Below, in pieces: positions 14,251-18,755 of a stretch of DNA of 18,755 nucleotides (the first letter of the stretch is position 1; each line of letters opens with the position of its first letter). The notes beneath the pieces were generated by a model. It ran no database searches. It was not told where the DNA came from and saw only the letters and a program-made list of their open reading frames with translations. Position numbers and translations under genes: made by a program. This stretch comes from Synergistaceae bacterium (GTDB taxonomy: Bacteria > Synergistota > Synergistia > Synergistales > Aminobacteriaceae), in NCBI GenBank assembly GCA_031273365.1, contig JAISSA010000089.1:1-18755 (forward strand). Reading direction: 5' to 3'.

Positions 14251-14267
14251 AACTTCCCTCGGAAGTT
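14251..14267. promoter_or_regulatory. Stem-loop in the rpmF leader
   Basis: AACTTCC-CTC-GGAAGTT forms a 7-bp hairpin 63 bp before rpmF. A second AACTTCC at 14235-14241 could compete for the same GGAAGTT arm, allowing two alternative structures. No U-run follows, so a processing or translational role is more likely than termination. Confidence 0.4.
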
Positions 14268-14330
14268 AATTTATGCGCCTCTGCGGGCGTGTGAATTGTA
14301 AAGAAACATATAACATAAGGAGGAAGAGAC

Positions 14331-14525
14331 ATGGCGACGCCCAAAAGAAAGACCTCTCATGCGCGCACAGCTGCAAGAAAGGCCAACTGGCTGGGGGCGC
14401 TCAGTGCGCCCAACACCAGGAGCTGCTCTCACTGCGGCGAGGTGACGATGAATCATTGTGTGTGTCCCGCATGTGGTTACTACAAAGGCCGCAGCATCAT
14501 CACGCCCAAAAAAGCAAAGACGTAA
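14331..14525 (+). CDS. rpmF: 50S ribosomal protein L32, zinc-ribbon (C+) form
   Basis: Large-subunit protein bL32, 64 residues. The start ATG follows AAGGAGGAAGAGAC. The N-terminal block MATPKRKTSHARTAARKANW is typical. Cys32-x2-Cys35 and Cys45-x2-Cys48 form a complete zinc ribbon, so this is the zinc-binding version rather than the Cys-free paralogue used under zinc starvation. It follows the DUF177 gene, the standard pairing, and ends before a strong terminator. The fatty-acid genes (plsX, fabH) that often follow rpmF are absent here. Confidence 0.98.
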   Translation: MATPKRKTSHARTAARKANWLGALSAPNTRSCSHCGEVTMNHCVCPACGYYKGRSIITPKKAKT

Positions 14526-14542
14526 GAAGGTGTGATTTTCGA

Positions 14543-14594
14543 CGCGACAAAAAGCGCAGAGGCGGACTCTGCGCTTTTTGTCGCGGATTTTTTT
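14543..14594 (+). terminator. Strong intrinsic terminator after rpmF
   Basis: A perfect 19-bp stem, 14543-14561 with 14567-14585, encloses a 5-nt loop and is followed by GA and seven T residues. The stem itself contains A5 and T5 blocks, so it may also stop minus-strand transcripts. Confidence 0.92.
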
Positions 14595-14737
14595 GCCGCG
14601 AACCAGCCCTGAGTACCTGCCAGAGCAAAGCTGGACACGTGGGGCCTGAACGGTTACAAAACTGTGGACCGGAACGCGATTGGAACTGCGGTGCAAAAGC
14701 AGGCAGGCTGAAGCGTAAAGGCAAAATTCCCCTCCGG

Positions 14738-14832
14738 CGGAGGCGTGTGGGGATCGAACCCACCAGAGACAGCGCAAACCGCCTCTCACCGGGTTTGAAG
14801 CCCGGGCCCGTCACCAGACGAATCTCACCTCC
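14738..14832 (-). tRNA. selC: tRNA-Sec (anticodon UCA)
   Basis: Selenocysteine tRNA that reads recoded UGA codons; 95 nt, the typical bacterial length. On the minus strand it starts GGAGGTGA. It has an extended D stem (TTCGTC/GACGGG with a TGGT loop) and an anticodon arm CCGGG-CTTCAAA-CCCGG with anticodon TCA. A long variable arm and T arm GTGGG-TTCGATC-CCCAC follow, and it ends CGCCTCC plus discriminator G. The next bases are CCG, so the CCA end is not fully encoded and must be added. No selA, selB or selD gene is in the window. Confidence 0.93.
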
Positions 14833-14843
14833 ACGAAAACAGC

Positions 14844-14872
14844 ATTCTAGACGATCCTGTCAAAAAAGTCCA
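14844..14872 (-). promoter_or_regulatory. Candidate promoter of the tRNA-Sec gene
   Basis: On the minus strand TGGACT (14872-14867), a 17-bp spacer and TAGAAT (14849-14844) fit a sigma-70 promoter, ending 12 bp before the tRNA 5' end. Confidence 0.5.
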
Positions 14873-14980
14873 CGATTGATTTTGCCGGTTATGCTGACAT
14901 TGCTTTTCAGGTACTCGTTTGATAAGTTACTCTCACTTATATCGGTTTCTTTTTCGAGAAACCCGGAAGGAGACGGAACG

Positions 14981-16237
14981 ATGAAAACGGCAAAACAGTT
15001 TCTTGCGATAGCGGATCCGGATATTTACGCCGTGTACACGGGTGAGCGCAAACGGCAGGAGGAAGGCATCGAGCTGATCGCCTCGGAAAACGTGGTGCAT
15101 CCCGCCGTGCTTGCGGCGCTGGGTTCGGTGATGACCAACAAGTACGCCGAGGGGTACCCCCATGCCCGCTACTACGGAGGCTGCGAGGTGATCGACGGCG
15201 CGGAGGACCTCGCGCGCGAGCGCGCCAAAGAACTTTTCGGCTGCGACCACGTCAACGTCCAGCCTCACTCCGGGTCACAGGCCAACATGGCCGTTTACCT
15301 CGCCACGCTTCAGCCCGGTGACGTGGTTCTCGCGATGGACCTCTCGCATGGAGGGCACCTGACGCATGGGTCGGGGGTCAATTTTTCGGGTAAACTCTTC
15401 AAATTTGTCCACTATGGAGTCAGGAAAGACGATGGACGGATCGACATGGACGACGTGGAGAGGAAGGCGCTGGAGCACAGGCCGAAGATGATCGTTTGCG
15501 GGGCCAGCGCCTATCCGCGGGAGATCGACGCGGAGGCGTTCCACGCGGTGGCGAAAAAGACGGGGGCGCTTCTGATGTTCGACATCGCCCATATTGCGGG
15601 CCTGGTGGCGACGAAGCTCCACAAGGACCCCGTGCCCTGGTGCGATTTCGTGACGACCACGACGCACAAGACGCTGCGGGGGCCGCGCGGCGGCATGGCG
15701 ATGTGCAGGGAAGAATACGCGAAGGCGCTGGACAAAACGGTGTTCCCCGGTATGCAGGGAGGGCCTCTGATGCACGCCATCGCGGCGAAGGCCGTGTCGT
15801 TCAAACTGGCGCTGGAGCCCTCTTTCAAAGAATATCAGAAGCAGATTCTGGTGAACGCGAAGGTGCTGGCGGAGGCGCTGACGGGTTGCGGCTTCGATCT
15901 GGTGTCGGGTGGAACGGACAACCACATGATGCTGGTGGATCTGAGGAACAGGGGCCTGACGGGAAAGGCGATGGAGTACGCGCTGAACGAGGCGGGCCTG
16001 ACGGTGAACAAAAACGCGGTGCCCTTCGACACCGAGAAACCGACGGTGACGAGCGGCATCCGCATCGGGACCCCGGCGGTGACGACGCGGGGATTTAAGG
16101 AACCGGAAATGAAGCGGATCGCCGGGTGGATCGACCGCATCTCCAGGGGCGTGGACGACGAGAGCCTGCGCAAGACGGTGAGGGAAGAGGTGCGCGAGCT
16201 TTGTCTGGAGTTCCCCGTCTATCCCGATCTGGAGTAG
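14981..16237 (+). CDS. glyA: Serine hydroxymethyltransferase
   Basis: PLP enzyme interconverting serine plus tetrahydrofolate with glycine plus methylene-tetrahydrofolate; cytoplasmic, 418 residues, normal length. The start is ATG 14981 behind GGAAGGAGACGGAACG; the open frame extends upstream through the tRNA region but has no family similarity there. Motifs include ELIASENVVHPAVLAALGSVMTNKYAEGYP, SGSQANMAVY, the MDLSHGGHLTHGS block, the FDIAHIAGLVA segment with the PLP-contacting Asp, and TTTHKTLRGPRGG with the PLP lysine in THK. It is followed 10 bp later by a PLP-dependent fold-II enzyme gene, so the two are very likely co-transcribed. No clear promoter was identified in the 140 bp upstream. 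Confidence 0.98.
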   Translation: MKTAKQFLAIADPDIYAVYTGERKRQEEGIELIASENVVHPAVLAALGSVMTNKYAEGYPHARYYGGCEVIDGAEDLARERAKELFGCDHVNVQPHSGSQANMAVYLATLQPGDVVLAMDLSHGGHLTHGSGVNFSGKLFKFVHYGVRKDDGRIDMDDVERKALEHRPKMIVCGASAYPREIDAEAFHAVAKKTGALLMFDIAHIAGLVATKLHKDPVPWCDFVTTTTHKTLRGPRGGMAMCREEYAKALDKTVFPGMQGGPLMHAIAAKAVSFKLALEPSFKEYQKQILVNAKVLAEALTGCGFDLVSGGTDNHMMLVDLRNRGLTGKAMEYALNEAGLTVNKNAVPFDTEKPTVTSGIRIGTPAVTTRGFKEPEMKRIAGWIDRISRGVDDESLRKTVREEVRELCLEFPVYPDLE

Positions 16238-16247
16238 GGGCGCGACG

Positions 16248-17747
16248 ATGATCGACCTGACGATAAACGAGGAAAACCTGAAGCGTTCCGTGGAGGCGGC
16301 GAAAAAGCGCAACATCCTGATCCCGACCTTCCGGCAGATGAGGAACCCCGACGCCCACACCCCGGCAAAAATAAAGGAAAAGCTGAGGAACACGGGGCTC
16401 TGGGACGTGGACCCGGCGAACCTCTTCCGCATCACCTGGAAGAACCAGCCGCAGAAATCGGGCGGCCTTTACGGCCGGGTCAACGCCTTCGAGCTGCCGC
16501 GGGAGATCACGGGCGTGCGGGCGCGCATCTTCGCCCTCTGCGGAAAGTGGTTCCCCACGGGGGCTCACAAGGTCGGCGCCAGCTTTGCCTGTCTGGCGCC
16601 GCGCCTGGTGACGGGGCAGTTCGACCCGACGAAACACAGGGCCGTATGGCCCTCCACCGGAAACTTCTGCCGGGGCGGGGCCTACAACGCGCAGCTTCTG
16701 GGCTGCGAGTCGGTGGCGATTTTGCCGGAGGGCATGAGCCGGGAGCGTTTCGAGTGGCTCTCGACCGTCGCGGGTGAGATCATCGCGACGCCGGGCACGG
16801 AAAGCAACGTTAAGGAAATTTACGACAAGGTCGCCGAAATACGGGCCACGCGCCCCGACGCCGTGATCTTCAACCAGTTCGAGGAGATGGGCAACCACCT
16901 CTGGCACTACACGGTCACGGGAAGCGCGATGGAGGAGGTCTTCAACGACGTGAGGGGCTCGAAGGACCGTTTCGCGGGCGCGGTCGTGACCTCCGGGTCC
17001 GCCGGGACGACGGCCGCGGGCGACTATCTGAAGGAGGTTTTCCCGCACTCGAAATTCGGAGCGGGGGAGGCCCTGCAGTGTCCGACCCTGCTCTGGAACG
17101 GCTTCGGCGAGCATCGCATCGAGGGCATCGGCGACAAACACGTCCCCTGGGTGCACAACGTGAAGAACACCGACTTCGTGTTCGCGATCGACGACAGCGC
17201 CTGCATGGCCATGATCCGTTTCTGCAACGAGCCCGAGGGACACAAATACCTGAGGAGCATCGGCGTCGGGGACGCGGACGTCGAAAAGCTCTCCCTGATG
17301 GGCATTTCCGGCGCGGCGAACGTCCTGATGGCGATCAAACTGGCAAAATACTGTGAGTTCACCGAAAACGACATCATCCTGACGGTGTTCACCGACTCCA
17401 TGGAGATGTACGGCTCCCGCCTCGCGGAGATGAACGAGGCCCAAAAAAAGGCCGGCGGCCTGGGGACCTGCGGCCTGAGTGATTACACGCAGACACAGGC
17501 GGCGATCGATCATAACCGTTACGTGCTCGGCTCCGGCATCGACGGAATGCAGGAGCTTTCGTACTACGACCGCAAACGCATCCACAATCTGAAGTACTAC
17601 ACCTGGGTGGAGCAGCAGGGTAAAACCTCCGAGGAGCTGAGCGCCCAGTGGTACGACCGCGACTACTGGGACAGCGTCCACCGAATGGCCGGCGTGATCG
17701 ACGAAAAAATCGACGCCTTCAACAAAATGACGGGCCTGGGAGAATAG
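16248..17747 (+). CDS. Uncharacterised fold-type II PLP-dependent enzyme (cysteine synthase/TrpB superfamily)
   Basis: Predicted PLP enzyme of 499 residues, longer than cysteine synthase (about 310) or TrpB (about 400). PTGAHKVGASFACLAPRL (103-120) resembles the TrpB/threonine synthase lysine motif, with Lys108 as the probable PLP Schiff base. WPSTGNFCRGGAYNAQLLGCESVAILPEGMS (134-164) is the substrate-carboxylate loop (STGN, compare SGNTG). VTSGSAGTTAAGDYL (248-261) resembles the PLP-phosphate Gly loop. A SLMGISGAANVLMAIKLAKY helix follows near 330. The ribosome site GGAG overlaps the glyA stop, pointing to an operon. The family suggests beta-elimination or beta-replacement on serine, cysteine or a related amino acid, and glyA fits serine chemistry, but the reaction is unknown. 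Similarity to tryptophanase is not supported. Confidence 0.8.
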   Translation: MIDLTINEENLKRSVEAAKKRNILIPTFRQMRNPDAHTPAKIKEKLRNTGLWDVDPANLFRITWKNQPQKSGGLYGRVNAFELPREITGVRARIFALCGKWFPTGAHKVGASFACLAPRLVTGQFDPTKHRAVWPSTGNFCRGGAYNAQLLGCESVAILPEGMSRERFEWLSTVAGEIIATPGTESNVKEIYDKVAEIRATRPDAVIFNQFEEMGNHLWHYTVTGSAMEEVFNDVRGSKDRFAGAVVTSGSAGTTAAGDYLKEVFPHSKFGAGEALQCPTLLWNGFGEHRIEGIGDKHVPWVHNVKNTDFVFAIDDSACMAMIRFCNEPEGHKYLRSIGVGDADVEKLSLMGISGAANVLMAIKLAKYCEFTENDIILTVFTDSMEMYGSRLAEMNEAQKKAGGLGTCGLSDYTQTQAAIDHNRYVLGSGIDGMQELSYYDRKRIHNLKYYTWVEQQGKTSEELSAQWYDRDYWDSVHRMAGVIDEKIDAFNKMTGLGE

Positions 17748-17782
17748 CGCAGAAGGGAAGCGACCGTAAAAACGGTTAATGT

Positions 17783-17884
17783 CAACAACTTAAGAGAAAA
17801 ATTAACGGGCTCAGAGGACTGAGAAAAATCCCCTGCGGGGTTTTTGTCGGGTGCGGAGCGCCACGGTTTTGGCTTAAGTTGTTG
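17783..17884. repeat. 102-bp intergenic repeat copy D with 12-bp terminal inverted repeats
   Basis: CAACAACTTAAG (17783-17794) and its exact reverse complement CTTAAGTTGTTG (17873-17884) bound an element whose inside aligns with repeat copy C: AGAAAAATTAACGGG, TCAGAGGACT, TCCCCTGCGGGG plus T5, and a decayed GGGTGCGGAGCGCC hairpin. It encodes no protein. CCCC-TGC-GGGG with T5 (17830-17845) may terminate the glyA operon. No target-site duplication is visible. Confidence 0.8.
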
Positions 17885-17937
17885 GCACAGAAAAGCATCA
17901 GGCCGAACAGGGGCCTGCAATGGGTCCGGGACGGGCG

Positions 17938-17989
17938 CGGCGGGCGGCGTGTCACGGTCGTTTCCGTCGGCTCCGTTATGCGCCCGCCG
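17938..17989. other. Large inverted repeat upstream of ybaK
   Basis: CGGCGGGCG (17938-17946) is exactly complementary to CGCCCGCCG (17981-17989), with a 34-nt interior that has a small ACGG/CCGT hairpin. No gene is seen between 17748 and 18054; this structure, repeat copy D and a candidate promoter are all that is visible there. Confidence 0.4.
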
Positions 17990-18002
17990 TCGGAATCATA
18001 GC

Positions 18003-18032
18003 CTGACGTGTCGCGTATGGGTAAAGTATCTT
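18003..18032 (+). promoter_or_regulatory. Candidate promoter of the ybaK-like gene
   Basis: CTGACG (18003-18008), an 18-bp spacer and TATCTT (18027-18032), each four of six to consensus, lie 22 bp before the start codon. Confidence 0.35.
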
Positions 18033-18054
18033 TATTTTGGAGGCGCGGAGCGGT

Positions 18055-18558
18055 ATGAAGCAGACAGGTGAGGCGAAAAGCAGGACGAACGCAATGAGAA
18101 TACTGGATTGCCAGAAAATATTGTATCGTGTACACAGCTATGACGCGTCGGCCGGAAAGATCGACGGAATTGCCATCGCCGAAAAAATTGGTTGTCCCCC
18201 GGAAACGGTCTGCAAGACCCTCGTCTCCCAAGGGGCTGACAGAGAATATTATGTATTCGTCCTTCCCGTGGCGCGGAAGCTCGACATGAAGCTTGCCGCC
18301 AGTGCCGCCGGCGTAAAATCCGTTGAAATGATTCCCGTGGCGGACATTAACAGAGTGACCGGTTACGTTCGGGGCGGTTGTTCCCCCATTGGAATGAAAA
18401 AACAATACGCCACCATTATCGACGCGTCCTGTTCAGCCCTTGAGAGCATTGTCGTCAGCGCGGGCAGGGTTGGGTTTCACGTCGAACTCTCCCCCTCCGA
18501 CCTGGCAAGGGTGACCAACGCCCGAACAGCGCCGGTCGCGACAGAAGAAAACAGGTAA
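18055..18558 (+). CDS. ybaK: YbaK/EbsC-type Cys-tRNA(Pro) deacylase
   Basis: Trans-editing enzyme that hydrolyses Cys-tRNA(Pro) made in error by prolyl-tRNA synthetase; 167 residues, family length. The start ATG 18055 has GGAGG 10 nt upstream and keeps TNAMRILD (11-18), a conserved N-terminal block of the family; ATG 18094 would cut into it. Other matches are VCKTLV (52-57) with the conserved catalytic-site Lys54, VLPVARKLDMKLAASAAG, VTGYVRGGCSPIGMKK (101-116) with the GGxSPxG loop, and IIDASCSALESIVVSAGRVGFHVELSPSDLARVT. It appears to be a single gene with its own promoter. Related YbaK-fold proteins deacylate other tRNAs, so the tRNA target is the usual one for the family but not proven here. 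Confidence 0.92.
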   Translation: MKQTGEAKSRTNAMRILDCQKILYRVHSYDASAGKIDGIAIAEKIGCPPETVCKTLVSQGADREYYVFVLPVARKLDMKLAASAAGVKSVEMIPVADINRVTGYVRGGCSPIGMKKQYATIIDASCSALESIVVSAGRVGFHVELSPSDLARVTNARTAPVATEENR

Positions 18559-18631
18559 CAGACAATCACTGCTGTCAACTTAAGGAATTAGGATTATGGA
18601 TATGTATAACAGTGATTAGTTTGTATAACTT

Positions 18632-18739
18632 TTAAACCGTAATTCCCGCCAGTTTTCTTACCACAGTTTTTATAGCCTGGATTTCAGAATCATGGCGGAG
18701 CGTTTTGGGGAAGGCAGTATTTAACTCGATTCGTGGAAT
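18632..18739 (-). pseudogene. Possible gene remnant at the window edge
   Basis: On the minus strand a 35-codon open stretch reads IPRIELNTAFPKTLRHDSEI, then QAIKTVVRKLAGITV and TAA. It has a coding-like composition but is preceded by an in-frame TAA and has no normal start codon (only ATT). It could be the end of a broken gene or chance. The rest of 18559-18755 is AT-rich, with an 8-bp inverted repeat AATCACTG/CAGTGATT (18564-18571 and 18610-18617) and no other gene. Confidence 0.2.
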
Positions 18740-18755
18740 TTACCACTTTGTAAAT

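Noticed and set aside
14595..14737. Possible gene between the rpmF terminator and tRNA-Sec
   Set aside because: No motif, ribosome site or convincing frame; only a CCTCC/GGAGG hairpin overlapping the tRNA 3' end, which may weakly terminate the tRNA transcript.
15275..17681. Two long minus-strand open frames opposite glyA and the PLP enzyme gene
   Set aside because: Arg/His/Val-rich shadows typical of high-GC third-position bias; the plus strand carries all the motifs.
16248..17747. Tryptophanase or tyrosine phenol-lyase
   Set aside because: The size is similar but the motifs (TGAHK, STGN, GSAGT) belong to fold-type II enzymes, not the fold-type I aminotransferase-like tryptophanase.

Overview
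The window looks like a GC-rich chromosomal segment of an anaerobic, amino-acid- or organic-acid-using bacterium. Several features fit Synergistota or a related Gram-positive-type lineage: a SAM-I (S-box) riboswitch before metK, a tripartite tricarboxylate (TTT) uptake operon, a split transketolase, acetate kinase, and a selenocysteine tRNA. The phylum is inferred from gene content and style; no marker search was done.

Left part (1-6145, all minus strand): one apparent catabolic operon. In transcription order it is a GntR/FCD regulator, transketolase N- and C-terminal subunits as two genes, a GarR-type beta-hydroxyacid dehydrogenase, then TctC, TctB and TctA of a TTT transporter; tctA runs off the window. 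A perfect 15-bp palindrome lies 46 bp before the regulator start and is a good operator candidate. GC-rich two-hairpin repeats and other stem-loops sit in the wider gaps of the operon. The likely theme is uptake of a small hydroxy- or keto-acid and its entry into central metabolism through transketolase; the substrate cannot be read from sequence.

6146-6880 is a small accessory patch: a VbhA-like antitoxin gene with no visible Fic toxin, and a 44-nt fossil of the 5' end of a group II intron placed just behind the rpsI terminator.

6884-9203 (minus strand) holds housekeeping genes: rplM-rpsI, then secG with a nicotinate phosphoribosyltransferase behind it. Divergent from secG is metK (plus strand) with a strong promoter, two leader hairpins, a SAM-I aptamer and an intrinsic terminator. 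metK converges on tmcAL (minus). Divergent from tmcAL is ackA, followed by the DUF177/YceD gene and rpmF, ending in a 19-bp perfect terminator stem. A selenocysteine tRNA lies on the minus strand before glyA. glyA is followed 10 bp later by an uncharacterised fold-type II PLP enzyme, and then by a YbaK-type Cys-tRNA(Pro) deacylase.

A family of intergenic repeats (four clear members) recurs between genes: at 2377-2428, 3416-3463, about 10805-10928 and 17783-17884. The last two are full-length relatives of about 100 bp, one with perfect 12-bp terminal inverted repeats, the other with a tetranucleotide expansion at its left end.
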